This document shows, piece after piece, positions 40,877-52,789 of a DNA stretch of 64,000 nt. The stretch is from Limonium bicolor (taxonomy: Eukaryota; Streptophyta; Magnoliopsida; Caryophyllales; Plumbaginaceae): positions 268,966,131 to 269,030,130 of the forward strand of contig CM041779.1 of the NCBI GenBank assembly GCA_023374045.1, given 5' to 3'. Every line of letters starts with the position of its first letter. Position 1 is the stretch's first letter. Under the pieces are notes generated by a model, which saw only the letters and a list, made by a program, of their open reading frames with translations, made no database searches and had not been told where the DNA came from. A program made the translations under genes and the position numbers.

Positions 40877-42080
40877 TAGGTGCAAACGATTTATTTGATA
40901 TATTAAAAACTAAGAAAAAATCCTAGAAGATAACAATTCAATAGACCGTCGGGTTACAAAAATCCCGGTCACAGTAGTATAGCAATTATGAAGCGACCAG
41001 GTATCAATCCACAGGACTTGAGGCAAATAAGCCTAGCCTTAGGCAATGGGTAAATAAAGAGGGGTTTGTTTTGGTTTTGGGGTTTAAATAGATAACAAGA
41101 AAATAAATAGCAGATAAATTAAAGTGATAGATAGAGAGTGTGAACGGTACTCTAGGTTCAGGGAGTTGTTTCACTAGCTAGGTTCTGCATATTCTACTAC
41201 TTAAATGGTGACTTGGATCGGCTTGTAATTCTCAATTATCTATTCTGTATTAAGTCCTAATTCCAGATAGCTCATCTAGACAGGACACGTAGTTCTAGTC
41301 TAGACTTAACAAGTATATCTAGATGGTTTTATTGCACATAATTACTAGTTTGGTTTGGCCCGGACAAAAGCACCTAATTGCTAATATAATCTATCTGATT
41401 GCAATTATCACAGGTAACAGGTTAATAGGACCGTCAATGCTAATCACCTTATCTGATCATAACATGATTCGAGGGCTTATAATAAATTCATGACGTTTAT
41501 TAAAAGCACTTAAATGCATTAACCTGAACAATCCAAATAGTCTCGATAAAGCAGTAAAATAATGCAGAGTTTAACTAATTACAACATCCCTTCCCCTAGA
41601 GTATATCCTCTTAGCTAGACATAGCAATTGAAATCATAAATGAGAGAGAGTTGAGAGAAATCATCTGTTACGAAGATCTTCTTGCTCGCTCCGCCCCTTT
41701 GTCCTTGCGCTATGCTGGCTTGGAGTTTGGATCTGATGGCAATGAAGTGAATTTGGTGAAATGGAGTGAAAGTGGAAATTTTGGGCAAGTTTGTGAGACG
41801 TCCGGATGGGGTGGGTCGGACACAAATCCGGACGCAAATCCGGACGTGAGATTTTGTGTGGTGTGTGTGCGAAGTCTTGTGTGTTATTTTTGTGTGGAGA
41901 AATTGGAATGAAAATGTATTTGATGTGATGTGTGTTTGTGTTTGAGTATATGTATGGAGATGGAGTACGAGAGAGTTATTGTGTGGATGACCAAAGGATG
42001 AATGGAATGAGAGATGGAGGAGGATGAAGAGAGGTGTAGACGGGTGTCTGGTGCGAATTGAAATGAAGGCTGGGGAAGGT

Positions 42081-42090
42081 TTTAAATAGG
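42081..42090 (-). promoter_or_regulatory. TATA-like box, Athila-2 3' LTR
   Basis: CCTATTTAAA on the minus strand, about 160 bp downstream (in sense) of the GTCCG array. The partner LTR has the same box at 53999-53990. Confidence 0.55.
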
Positions 42091-42245
42091 CTTAGGAGTA
42101 AACATAGGTTAGTGGTGATTTGGGTAGGAGATTGATTGAGCATGGACATAGTTTTAATTTACACGGAGTATGGGCGTAATTGGCTGACAATTGCGCCGAA
42201 AGCACAATTATCAGCGCGATGATTTTTATTTTTCATTTCTATGTG

Positions 42246-42546
42246 ACGTCCGCGTTTGAGTCCGCGTTGCGGACAGGGGTGTCCTGACGAGATCTACACG
42301 CGTCTGCATTCCTGTCCGCGTGCGGACATGACTGTCCTAATGAGATTTACTCCTGTCCGCGTTGCGGACATGACTGTCCTGACGAGATCTGTGTACACGT
42401 CCGCATGGGCGTCCGTGTTACAGACATGGAACAAAAGGGACTGTCCGCGTTTCTGTCCACGTATTAGGACAGGGTTAAAGGCGAATTCGATCTGGAGTTG
42501 TCCGCTTCTGTGTCCGTGTCTTCCCATCTGGACTCATATCCGGACA
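42246..42546. repeat. GTCCGCG/GCGGAC inverted-repeat array, Athila-2 3' LTR
   Basis: A dozen or so GTCCG and CGGAC words in 300 bp, with an about 60-bp sub-period (GTCCGCGTTGCGGACATGA, then GTCCTGACGAGATCT). It lies upstream of the TATA-like box in U3. Confidence 0.8.
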
Positions 42547-42711
42547 TGTGTAAATTTTTCTCTTTTGTCCCAAAAGCTCTTAACTCCTTCCTAATCACGT
42601 CCTAAGCCAAAATAACATGAAAACAAGAAGGTAAATGCATAAATCTAAGTAAAAGAATATGGAAAACAAGGGTTCAAAGCATCAAAAGATAGATCAATAA
42701 TCAGTGCATCA

Positions 42712-42727
42712 AATTCCCCCACACTTA
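42712..42727 (-). other. Polypurine tract of Athila-2
   Basis: TAAGTGTGGGGGAATT on the minus strand, then the LTR start TGATGCACTG. It is close to the PPT I recall for Athila elements. Confidence 0.88.
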
Positions 42728-44009
42728 TCTTTTGCTTGTCCTCAAGCAAAATAAAGAATAAAACTATCTTCCAAGCTGTAGCATTGAAACTCCGGGTTAA
42801 ACAGATGCAGACAAAAAGCAAGAAATGATGACAATCAAAAGAATAATTCTGCTTCTGGATGTAGGTTTTCGCAGTCAGTGAAAAAGAAGGATTTTTAAAA
42901 GCATGAAGAAGTCAGAATACAAAATCTGGAAGTAGATTAACTTGGGATCTTCCACTATTCCTTTCCTCTAACCTTTGGATGTCAAGGGGTGTGAAGTAAT
43001 CCCTTATTTCGCAATACCTTTCAACACCACGTACTCATGATCAAAATTTAAACTGCAATCAATTTTTCGCCTGCAAGAACATTCTTTTGCAAGAGATATA
43101 TATAAAACAATCGAATTATTGTGAATTGTAGAATTATTCCGTAACCCAGACTTTTCTCTCTATCCATGTAATGGTGTTGGGCCAACTATCCCAGATCCCG
43201 AGACCTTAGGTAGATAGGTGTTAAGGCACCCTTAAGACTTAATAACCGGATAGACGAGGCCTGCTTTTGTTCGGAAAAATTTTTGTTTGATCAGTGGAGT
43301 ACCTTGACTTATCCTTTTCATTCCAAACTTTCAAATCATTTCCAAGAGTCCCAAGCTAAACTAATTCAGTTTCCATAATCAACTACTCCATCAAATTTTA
43401 GTGAAAATAGATTAATTTTGAATAAAATTAGATGTACAAACACCCTAAAGCAGAAGGATTCTTGAGGTAGTCAACATGCCTTGATTTCTAAATCTGCTTG
43501 AAGAAGTGATTTTTCTCGAAAGCAAGTAGACAAATAAAGACAAGTGTGACATTTAAACCCAACTTGCATATTTAGATTGATTTTTCTACTCTAAATTTCC
43601 CCCCACACTTGAGAAGAGCAATGCCCCTATTGCGTGTTAATCGAACCCCAAGTAAGCATGCATTATAATGTAGAACTTTGGTAAGCAAGTAGAGGTAACA
43701 AAATGTAAAAAAGAGTACTCCCCAATGTTCCAGCAAATCGTAAGTTCATGCGCAGTTGAGATTTATTTGTCGTGCTATACGTCCCCTTGAGTGCATAAGT
43801 GTTGAGTGTAAAAAACAGAAGAGACTGCACAACATAGCATTAGAGGAAAATAGAATAGAAGTTTAACATTTAAACAACTGAAAGTTAGTTCGGACGGTTT
43901 ACGACACTGTTTACCCTTTAAAATAAAATAAAATAAAGGTAAAAACATCAAAAGAGTGCAAACTAAAATAAATAACAACTGAAAAAAAAACAAAACAATA
44001 AATAGATGA
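42728..44009 (-). other. 3' non-coding region of Athila-2
   Basis: No coding domain in 1.3 kb. Conserved blocks shared with Athila-1 (32632-33560) include the GCTTGTCCTCAAGCAAA palindrome, CGTACTCATGATC, the ACTTAATAACCGGAT block and GGAGTACCTTG. Confidence 0.75.
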
Positions 44010-45265
44010 TCACTGTGATGGTCCAGGGGGTGGTCTGTGATCCAGTTGGCCCATGAGCCTCTCGATGAGTAGAGTTGTCCGACTCTGAACCTCGTCACTA
44101 CGCTCTATGCGCTGGGTGTGATCCGATCCGTGGCGCAGCTCATCAATATGCCCGGCCATCTGCTCCTGTCTCTGCTGGACTGCACCGACCTGCTGCTGCA
44201 TCACCTGCTGCTGTTGTAGGATGGTATCCATCGTGGTCTACAACTCTGGAGGAATGCTCATGACCGGAGGAACAGGTGGCTGCATGGTAGTAGTGGCCGC
44301 CGGTGCAGAGCCCGAAGTCGAGGATGATGCAGTAGCGCCCAGGCCAGAGCTGCCGCGTACCCAGCTCCCATCCGCTAAGCGCATGAAGCCCCACCTCTTC
44401 AAAGTCTGAAGAGAGATAGGGCTCTCACCCTCGCGCACGTCGACCCCGGTGAAGACGTCGTCAGGTAGCACACAGGTGAGGTGGTGGTGGATGAAGAAGG
44501 GGAAAATAGGTGTGATCTTCTTCTTCTTCGATGTCAGGTATGTGACCACCTTGTGCAGCTGACGGAACATGATGTACGGGACGGAGAGCCGTCGCTGTGG
44601 AGTGGGAGGCGGTGCTAGGAAGTAGTCGATCAGCACATAGTCCTCGTCAGTAACATCATTTCCAGCACGAGGTCGGATCTGATGGCTGAGGATCTCTGCT
44701 ACCAGCCTCTGCATGAGCGATGGGAGGCTGGTGTAGGGGATGACACCCTTACTCTACTCTCCCCTATGTCTAAACGTCTGACCAATCTCCTGGACCCATC
44801 TAGTCCTAGTGGTCCGCAGCAGCTCCTCACCCATATCTATATGGGCTTCCTCATTATCCGGAAGCAGAAAGACGGTACTGAAAGAGGTGGGAGTGATCTT
44901 AACCCGGTGGTGGCGCACGTATGAAGTGATGACATTCAGCGTATCGTGCGCTCGGGCGTTCGCGTAGAACTCCCGGACTTGGTCAGGAGAGAAGAGGCCC
45001 TCACCCATCCTCAGTACTGTAGCCATCCCGAAGCTCTCGAAGATAGGCTGTATGTCTGTGGTGTTGATCACCTCTGATGTGATGCGCCTCTCCATGACGA
45101 ATTTCCCGCCCTAGTCGTACCAGGCACGGGCGGTGGCGGAGATAAACCCATCCTCACGTAGTGGAGAGGGTGGTGGAGGTGGCGATGGAGGTGGTGCACA
45201 ATCTGATGTAGCATCTGGGCGCGGGGCTGCAGGAGGTTTGATCCACCTCCTCTAGTACGAGGCAT
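44010..45265 (-). pseudogene. Athila-2 third ORF ('putative plant transposon protein' type), broken
   Basis: Located between pol and the 3' LTR, where Athila elements carry an extra ORF. It starts MPRTRGGGSN (45265). A frameshift lies near 45095, then one frame runs to 44010 with in-frame TAG stops at 44756-44754 and 44240-44238. The segment FYANARAHD...RHHRVKITPTSFSTVFLLPD resembles the 'putative plant transposon protein' family by memory of its pattern; no enzyme motif is visible. The middle part has a basic TSKKKKITP stretch. The C-terminal 70 residues are Gln-rich with coiled-coil character (ILQQQQVMQQQVGAVQQRQE). No signal peptide or membrane segment, so an envelope role is not supported. 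Function unknown. Confidence 0.7.
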
Positions 45266-46954
45266 CTAATGATAGTTTTTTAAAAACGGGGAATTAACGT
45301 ACCAGAATAAAGGATTGCCAGTTGAAGGCACAAAAAGAAAACACATAAAACTGATAAAAAAAAAAGAACGCCCCATAGTTTTAATTCATATTCGCAAAAG
45401 TTCGTTATCGGTGGAAGCAAGCAATGTAGGGCTTATCAATCATAATACTAAGCTTAAATAACAACACACATAAGGTGTAACCCAGAAAGAAACAATTTTC
45501 AAAATTTTTGCAAAAATTCAACATGTCCGGACCTATGTCCGGGTGGGCTGGGCGCGGACGCAAGTCCGGGCGGCTCAAAGAACCCTAAATCGACATTGTG
45601 GCGAACTAAAATTTGCCCAAATCACCAAAATTTCATAGATTTCTCAATGTTTCTAATGAGTTCGCACACCAATCTCCTGTTTAACCACCTAAACGTCTCT
45701 AATCTACATTTCAACCTCACGATTTTTATCTAATCTTGCATTCAACTCCTTAATACGCGTCGAAAACTGGAAAAAAATTACAGTTTTTTTTGAAAAACCT
45801 GTGAAGTTCGTTTGGAGATGGGTGGTCCGTGGTTTTGCGTCGGCGGATTGGCGGCGCTGCGGCGTCGTCGGAGCGGTGGGTGGCGGTCGCGGCGGTGGGA
45901 GAAGAGGACGCGCAGGAGAAGGGTTGGAGGGCGTCGGCTGGGTCGAGTTCGACGGAGAGAGAGAAAACAGAGAATAGAAGAAGAGGAGAGGAAAATAAGA
46001 AGAAAGAAGAAGAAATCGGTTGTCTCTCGTCCGTGATTTCGTCTGTATATGCGGACGTCACTGTCTGCAAGCGTCCGCGTGGGGTCCGTTATGCGGACGT
46101 GACTGTTTTGCAAGCGTCCTTGCTTGTGTCCGTTTTCGGACATTGGTGTTGGTTGTGTCCGTGTAAGAGTCTGCATACGGACGTGAGTGGGAATAGAGAT
46201 GTGGTATACTAATGCTATCCGTGTAAGCGTCCGTGTGATGCGGACATGGTGGTTTATAATGTGTCCGCGTGGAGCTTTGCGGACGCAATTCCGGACACGT
46301 TGAAAATCTCTCTTCTTTTGTATAATAAAAATAATTTAAAATTTAAAATTTTAAAATTGTTAATCACGAACAATATCAAAGAAGACTTGATAAAGGCTAA
46401 TTAATTAAACAATAAGCAGTAAATCAGGCAAGATCAAATTAAGCACACATAATACAGAAAGTAAAGAGTGAGGGTGTAAGAATTGCTCCCTGATCTTTTA
46501 AGGAGTAATGCTTCATGAGTCCCTCACACTTGAGTTCAGCCAAGCACCAATTTAGCTAATTAAGAATATATTTTTTTGAATCTGCTAGGCCAGAAGAACT
46601 CAAGTGGAAACAGATAAAAATCATTAGTGAAAAATAAGAGCCAAGGCTCTTGTAATATGCACAACATATGTTAACATACCACAAAATAAAAACAAAAGAT
46701 AACTAAACAAGAAAGCGAAAAGAGATACAAACCGGTGGGTTGCCTCCCACCAAGCTGCCCGAAGTTAAAGTCTCTGGCTAGACTTCACAGATAGGATCAA
46801 GGAGGGCTACCACAGCAGCTAGCAATAGCTTTCTTCAGTCTGAAATACCTTTGCGAGCGGGGCTTCTATGATGATTTTGGAGGGGGTGCTGCAGTACAGA
46901 TAGCAGAAACAGAATTAATGGAGTAAGAACTTTCAATCAAGGATACACCTGGTG
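45266..46954 (-). other. Pol-ORF3 spacer of Athila-2
   Basis: 1.7 kb without coding domain between integrase and the third ORF. It contains the LTR-like GTCCG module (45525-46300), a GA-rich tract (45950-46015) and an AT-rich tract (46320-46375). Confidence 0.6.
45525..46300 (-). promoter_or_regulatory. Candidate internal promoter-like module upstream of the third ORF
   Basis: In sense: an array of GTCCG/GCGGAC inverted repeats (46300-46045), about 470 bp, then a CCGGAC cluster (45570-45525), then the third ORF at 45265. The LTR has the same order and similar spacing: array 42546-42246, about 400 bp, cluster 41848-41798. The outer edge also matches loosely: CGGACACG then TTTCTC-like T-rich DNA, against CGGACATG then TTTTTCTCTTTT. 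No clear TATA box was found, only a weak TTATTTTCC. Promoter function is inference. Confidence 0.4.
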
Positions 46955-48259
46955 CAGGAGGAGAGAGAAAAGGTATCGCCTAGGTACTTCTTCAGTCGAG
47001 CACCATTCACTTTGAATACTTCTCCTGACTTGTTTTCTAGCTCGTAGGCACCATAGGTAGTGATCCCCACGACTTTAAATGGTCCTGCCCAATGGATTTC
47101 AGCTTGCTAGGAAAGAGGCGCAGCCTGGAATTATAGAGCAACACTAGATCCCCTACTTCAAATTTCTCTTTTGTATCATTTGATCATGGATTCTTTTTGT
47201 GCTCCTTGTAAATTCTGGAGCTGTCATATGCTTGTTCCCTTTGTTCTTCGAGTTCAGACAGCTGAAATTTCCTTCTCTCCTGCAGCATGTAAGTCAAAAT
47301 TCAGGGCTTTCAATGCCCAGTATGCTTTATGTTCGAGCTCCACTGGAAGATGGCAGGCCTTCCCATACACAAGTTTGAATGGAGACATCCCTAGGAGTCT
47401 TAAAGCAGTCCGATATGCCCACAGAGCGTCATCCAGCTTGACTGACCAATCCTTTCTCGAAGCAGTAACGGTTTTCTGCAGAATCCATTTAAGTTCACGG
47501 TTGCTTACTTCTGCTTGACCATTGGTTTGTGGATGATAAGGTAACGCTACCTTATGGGTTACTCCGTACTTGGTCATTAAAGATTCAAAGGCCTTGTTGC
47601 AGAAATGTGAGCCTCCATCGATGATGATCGCTCTCGAGGTATACCAAACTGGTGAAGATATGCTTCTTCAGGAACTTGACTACTGTTTTAGCATCAGCAG
47701 CATGACTAGCAATTGCTTCAACCCATTTAGATACATAGTCTACTGCAACAAGGATATACTGATTTCCATGGGATGAAGGGAAGGGGCCCATGAAGTCTAT
47801 TCCCCAGACATCGAACAATTCTACCTCCAGAATTCCTTTTTGAGGCATCTCATGCCTTCTTGATATATTACCCATTCTTTGACATTTATCGCATTGAGAG
47901 CAGAAGCGGTGAACATCCTTGTGAAGAGTGGGCCAATAAAAACATAATCTAATATTTTGGCAGCCGTCCTTGTAGGACCATGATGTCCACCTGCTTCCTT
48001 GAATGGCAAAATTCTAGCACACACTTGAAATTCATCAGACTGGAGACAGCGCCTCATCAGACCATCAGCACAGAATCACACAGAAAACAATAAGGATCCT
48101 CCCATATGTAATGGCATGTCTCTGAAAGGAACTTCTTCCTCTGGTTATAGCTGTAGTCATGTGGAAATAAACTTGAAACCAGATAATTGCTAAGTCTGTG
48201 TACCATGGTTCATTTACCTTTCCAATCTTGAATGTTGTCTCATCGGGGAAGAAACTCAT
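46955..48259 (-). pseudogene. Athila-2 integrase, broken
   Basis: Integrase of the Ty3/Gypsy type, which would insert the cDNA. The N-terminal part has [14 protein letters not shown] (about 47980-47935), consistent with the HHCC region. The catalytic core has the first Asp in [14 protein letters not shown] (about 47795-47755) and [12 protein letters not shown]. The second-Asp region ([12 protein letters not shown], about 47625) is frameshifted. The Glu lies in [12 protein letters not shown] (about 47515-47480). The C-terminal GPY/F-like segment is at about 47090-47015. Frameshifts or stops occur near 48060, 47875, 47580 and 47254, so no product is expected. Confidence 0.85.
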
Positions 48260-48289
48260 TGATTGGGATTCATCAGGAAGGTCGAGTCT

Positions 48290-49759
48290 TGATAGGTGAT
48301 CAGCAACTCCGTTCTGCTTTCCCTTTTATCCACAACCTCCAAATTAAATTCTTGAAGAAGCAAAATCCATCGCAGCAGTCGAGTTTAGAATCATTCTTCT
48401 GGAAGAGATATTTCAGTGCTGAATGATCTGTGTGAATGATTACCTTGCTTCCTAACAGATATGGTCTAAATTTATCCAGGGAAAATACCACAGCAAGCAA
48501 TTCTTTCTCTGTTGTGGTGTAGTTTCACTGTGCATCGATCAGAGTTTTACTTGTATAAGTGATTACCCTCAGTGTTTTATCTTGCATCTGACAGAGCGCA
48601 ACACCAAAAACATAATCACTTGCATCTGTCATAATTTCGAAAGGTGCTGACCAATCTGGAGGAACAACAATGGGCGCTGAGCAGAGCTTGTTCTTAATGG
48701 TCTGAAACGCCATCATACATTCATCATAAAACTTAAATCTGATGTCTTTCTGATGTAGGTCGGAAAGGGATTTCGCAATCTTTGAGAAGTCCTGGATGAA
48801 TCTCCTGTAGAAACCGGCATGGCCCAGGAAAGATCTCACATCCTTAACTGAAGTTGGTGGAGGTAGCTTTTCTATCACCTCTATCTTGGCCTTATCCACT
48901 TGGAGGCCTTCCCTTGACACCTTATGCCCAAGAACAATACCTTCTCGTACCATGAAATGACACTTTCCCAATTCAGCACGAGGTTCGTGTCCTCACAGCG
49001 AGCCAAGATCTGGTCCAGTTGGTCCAGGCAAACATCAAAGCTTTGTCCATAGACAGAGAAGTCGTCCATGAATACTTCGATACTTTTCTCGATAAAATCA
49101 TTGAAAATTGCCATCATACACCGCTGAAATGTTGCTGCATTATAGAGCCCGAATGGCATCCTTCGATATGCGAATGTCCCATATGGACAGGTGAATTTCA
49201 TTTTCTTGATCTTCTGGGGCAATGGGGATCTGAAAATATCCACTGTAGCCGTCTAGGAAGCAGTAGAACTCTTGGCCGACTAACCGCTCAAGCATCTGGT
49301 CAATAAAAGGAAGCGGGAAGGGTCCTTCCTTGTGGCGTGTTGAGACGACGGTAATCAATACACATTCTCCAACCGGTCGTCTGCCTTTGGGGGACTAACT
49401 CACCCTTCTCATTAGAAACTGCCATGGTCCCTCCTTTCTTTGGGACAACCTGGACTGGAGACACCCACTGGCTGTCAGAAATCGGGTAGATAATGCCTGC
49501 ATCAAGAAGCTTCAGTACTTCAGCTTTGACCACCTCCTTAGATTTGGATTTAATCTTCTCTGGGGCTGCCTCACTGCCTTATAATTCTCCTCCATATAAA
49601 TCCGGTGAGTGCAGAGAAACCCGGATTGATCCCTTTGATATCAATAACTGACCACCCCATGGAACTTTTATGCTTCTTTAGCACCTCCAGAAGTCTAGTT
49701 TCCTGCGAAACAGACAAAGATGCAGAGATAATAATAGGCAGGGTGCTACCCTCTGCCAA
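48290..49759 (-). pseudogene. Athila-2 reverse transcriptase and RNase H, broken
   Basis: Reverse transcriptase copying element RNA into cDNA, followed by RNase H. RT blocks in order: VQVVPKKGG (about 49470), WRMCIDYRRLN (about 49370), FCFLDGYSGYFQI-like (about 49260), the polymerase motif FMDDFSVYG (49072-49046) with the two catalytic Asp intact, then LGHKVSREGLQVDKAK (about 48910). RNase H begins FEIMTDASDYVFG (about 48640), continues KELLAVVFSLDKFRPYLLGS and reaches HTDHSALKYL (about 48415). Interruptions: a frame change at 49300-49360, another at 48880-48970, an in-frame TGA at 48527-48525, and loss of frame past 48370. The TGA may be a CGA decayed by CpG deamination (inference). Confidence 0.93.
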
Positions 49760-50123
49760 GAAAACATATTTAAGATGGGAAGGGAGAGATTTGAGTTCAA
49801 GGGTAGGAGGCTTCTCTATTGAAGGAATAGGCCTTTAAAATAGTCGATCCAGCTTTTCTATTGGAGGAGTGGAGGAGTGAAAATATGACCTCCTTTGATT
49901 TAGCTGCTGGATGACTGAGGCCATCTCAAAGCTTTCCTTGTCATCCTCAATGGATAGACTCAATACCTGCTCTAAATGTCAGAACACTTAAACAAAGAAT
50001 TAGAAGTATCAGTACTCCTATGGATGTAGTCATCCTCAAGATCATAAAAATTCTCAATTAAATCAGCAGAGAAAACAGCATGAGAAGAAGTATTTTTCTG
50101 CATCATCTTATTAATATCAAAGC

Positions 50124-51008
50124 TTAATCTTCTTCGTCATGAAACTTCAAGGTAATCTTTCCTTTGTCAACATCTATAAAAGTTTTCGCAGTTCTAAGGA
50201 AAGGTCTACCAAGAATTAGAGGTACCTCAACATCTTCATCCATGTCGAGGATCACAAAATCAGCTGGGAAGAAAATTTTACCCACACTAACAACTACATT
50301 TTCTACCATACCTCTGGGTGTGATTAATGATCTATCAGCCAATTGGAGTCTGAAATGAATTGGAATGAGCTCACCCGCATGAAGCTTTTTAAACATGGTG
50401 TAGGGCATCAGGTTGATGTTTGCTCCTAGATCGCAGAGACCGTATCCACAATCCATGTCTCCAATTGAGCAAGGAATAATGGGCTGACCAGGATCACCAC
50501 GCTTTGGAGGCAGCTTCTGTAGGATTGCTGCTGAATAGGTCTCGGTCAGCTGAATGGTGTCCTTTTCCTTATATTTCCGCTTATTCGAAATCAAATCCTT
50601 CACAAATTTAGCATAATTTGGCATTTGTTTAATCGCATCAATAAGAGGAATATTGATAGTCAGCTTTCGAAAGACATCTAAAAATTTTCCAAATTGTTCA
50701 TCGAGCTCTCGCTCTTTGAGACGGTTTGGAAAAGGAAGTTCTTTTACAGATGTTTTTCCTTTTGTATTTTTAACAACAGTTGAATGAGAGGAAGAAGGAA
50801 TAGGAGCCTGGGTCTCCTCATGTACTACCTCAAGAGGGGCGGGATGCCCTGATGGTGCACCGGCGGTATTAGAAAGGGGCTCGGTCTCCTCATCAGTATG
50901 GCTCCCTGCCACGTTGTCTTTGATTAAGTTCCTTCCACTTCTTAGGGTAACTGCTGCTGCTTCTCCAGAATCCTCGCAGTCCTCTTCTGAGACCGACACT
51001 GCCTTCAA
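50124..51008 (-). pseudogene. Athila-2 gag C-terminal linker and aspartic protease
   Basis: A single open frame of 294 codons, the longest intact piece in the window. The N-terminal part is acidic and Ser/Pro-rich, includes AAVTLRSGRNL, and aligns with 35250-34852 of Athila-1. Then comes LPFPNRLKERELDEQFGKFLDVF and the protease, with DLGANINLMP at 50432-50403, where Athila-1 has DLGASINLMP. The flap and C-terminal motif VPLILGRPFLRTA are present. The frame ends KITLKFHDEED*, so the polyprotein is cut before RT (starting about 49760). Confidence 0.88.
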
Positions 51009-51099
51009 CTACTCCTTGGGATTGGTTTCTGGTTGGGAAAGGCAGTGCTCCAGAAGGTCTCTGCTGAGAGGAAAACGGTCACTGGCTCATCGTTCCCCA

Positions 51100-52498
51100 G
51101 CCCTGCATCTCTACCATGGCATTTTCCTAATTTCTACTGACCAGCTGTCAGACTCTGTTGATTGCAGTTTGCTGCTCCTGAGAAGCCATCAACTTATCCC
51201 CCATTTCCTTCAGACTGGCATTGTTTGAGCTCAATGATGGTTGCTGAACTTGAGACTGTGTGGCCTGAATTGATTATACTGAGGCCTAGCAAAGCCTGTG
51301 GTCCTCCCTAGTTTATCCTTGAGGCTGCATCTGATTGAATTTAGCGCATGTTCGGATTCCGTACCTGAGGTTTTGGTACTGATTCTGCACCCAGGGTTGT
51401 CTGTTGTTGAATTGTCCTATGACATTGGCCTCCTCAGTTTGCATCATTTCAGCTACCAGTGGCAGTCCTCATATCATGTGCATCCCCACACTGAGAGCAG
51501 CAGACTTCATTGACACTTGTAGAGACTTTCTTGGCGGATTGCCTAGGGGTTGGCCCCATTGTGAGCTGTTCGAGCATTTTTGCCATACTGCCCATCGTGT
51601 TTTTCAGCTGCGCTTGCTCGACGGCTATCTGTTTCTATCATCGGGTCCGGAGCTCGGGTAGAACTATGACCTATTGAGAATACTCTACCCCCATTGCTGC
51701 TCCATTGGTGAAGCTCCTCACAGTAGGACTCCATTGCTGCCATGAAATCCTCCCCGCTTTTCGCTAGCAGGTTACCTCCTAAGGCTGCTCGCACCTCGCC
51801 TCTGTTTTCATCTTTCAACCCTTGGAAGAATCCCTGAGCTAGTGAGGTGATATTTTGACCGTGGTGAGGGCACTGGCGGAGTAGTTCTTTGAATCGGTCC
51901 CACGCCTCGCATATAGTCTCACTACCCAGCTGTCTGAATGTCGTCAGATCGGCAATCATCAGTCGTTAACTGGAGATGGGGATGTATTTCTCGTAGAATT
52001 TACTGTCATCTGCTCCCAGGTGGTAATGATGCCTGGTGGTAGTCGATGGAACCATTTCGAAGCTTCTCCTAATAAGCTGTGCTGGAACAGGCTCAGTCTG
52101 GCATATCCTTCCAAGCCTGGTGATAAGCCAAGCGAGTCCAAGTGCACCAAGAATCGATGTACGTGGTCTAATGCATCAGCTGGGTCGGCTCCTGAAAATG
52201 TTCCTACAGGGTGATTTCGAACCGTATTGGATTGATGAGAGGGTTTTACCTTTTGCCAATCGGCCACTAATTCTGTAGTTAGGTCTGGTAGAACCATTGG
52301 TCCTCTTCTTGGTGTGGCTGGTGGTCTGTTTATTCTTCCCATTGTATACTGGGTGACAGGACCTCCTCCCAGCTGGTCATGGTTCGTTGCCATGTTGAAA
52401 TCGAGCTGCTTTCTTGCTCTCAGAGCTTGGAGGTAAACTCTCTCGATTTCGGGGTCGAAGTTTGTATCCGATGGACCAGATGAATGCGTTCTGCGCAT
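51100..52498 (-). pseudogene. Athila-2 gag, broken
   Basis: Capsid/nucleocapsid protein. It begins MRRTHSSGPSDTNFDPEIER (52498). Capsid helices include DALDHVHRFLVHLDSLGLSP, LFQHSLLGEASKWFHRLPPG and, after a frameshift near 51990, IADLTTFRQLGSETICEAWD and QGFFQGLKDENRGEVRAALG. This is the retrotransposon gag family. The zinc knuckle CSQCGDAHD (51499-51470) has lost its frame before the last Cys (51464-51462). Downstream to 51010 the Gln/Asn-rich linker is fragmented by stops. No intact capsid would be made. Confidence 0.88.
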
Positions 52499-52768
52499 CC
52501 ACTAGGTACTTGTAACAGTAAAGGAGAAAGGAACAAAATGTGTTGAATTTAGTAATGAAATGACTAAGACAAATGAACTTATAGTACTTGAAAATTAAAT
52601 GACAGAAAAATTTTAAACTGAAATTAAATGACAGTAATAAAACAAAATGGCACAAAATAAATTAGACCTTAAACATAAATAATAGATAAATTACGAAACA
52701 AATAATAAACAGGTTGTTGTTAACAGAGTAACGAATTAACCAAGGCTAGGGACTAGACAAAGTCAAGT

Positions 52769-52786
52769 CCCTGGCAACGGCGCCAT
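52769..52786 (-). other. Primer binding site of Athila-2 (tRNA-Asp type)
   Basis: TGGCGCCGTTGCCAGGGA on the minus strand, three bases from the LTR end. One base differs from the Athila PBS as I recall it. Confidence 0.85.
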
Positions 52787-52789
52787 TTT

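Larger units (their letters stand above)
40881..42711 (-). repeat. 3' LTR of Athila-2
   Basis: It matches 52790-54620. It contains a CCGGAC cluster at 41798-41848, a TATA-like CCTATTTAAA at 42090-42081 (minus) and a GTCCGCG/CGCGGAC array at 42246-42546. Confidence 0.95.

Noticed and set aside
44010..45265. Envelope gene in Athila-2
   Set aside because: The third ORF is in the env position but has no signal peptide, hydrophobic fusion segment or anchor; it fits the plant transposon protein family better.
45750..46288. Host ORFs on both strands rich in Arg/Ser/Pro
   Set aside because: They arise from the GA-rich and GTCCG-repeat spacer of Athila-2, change frame often, and show no family signature.
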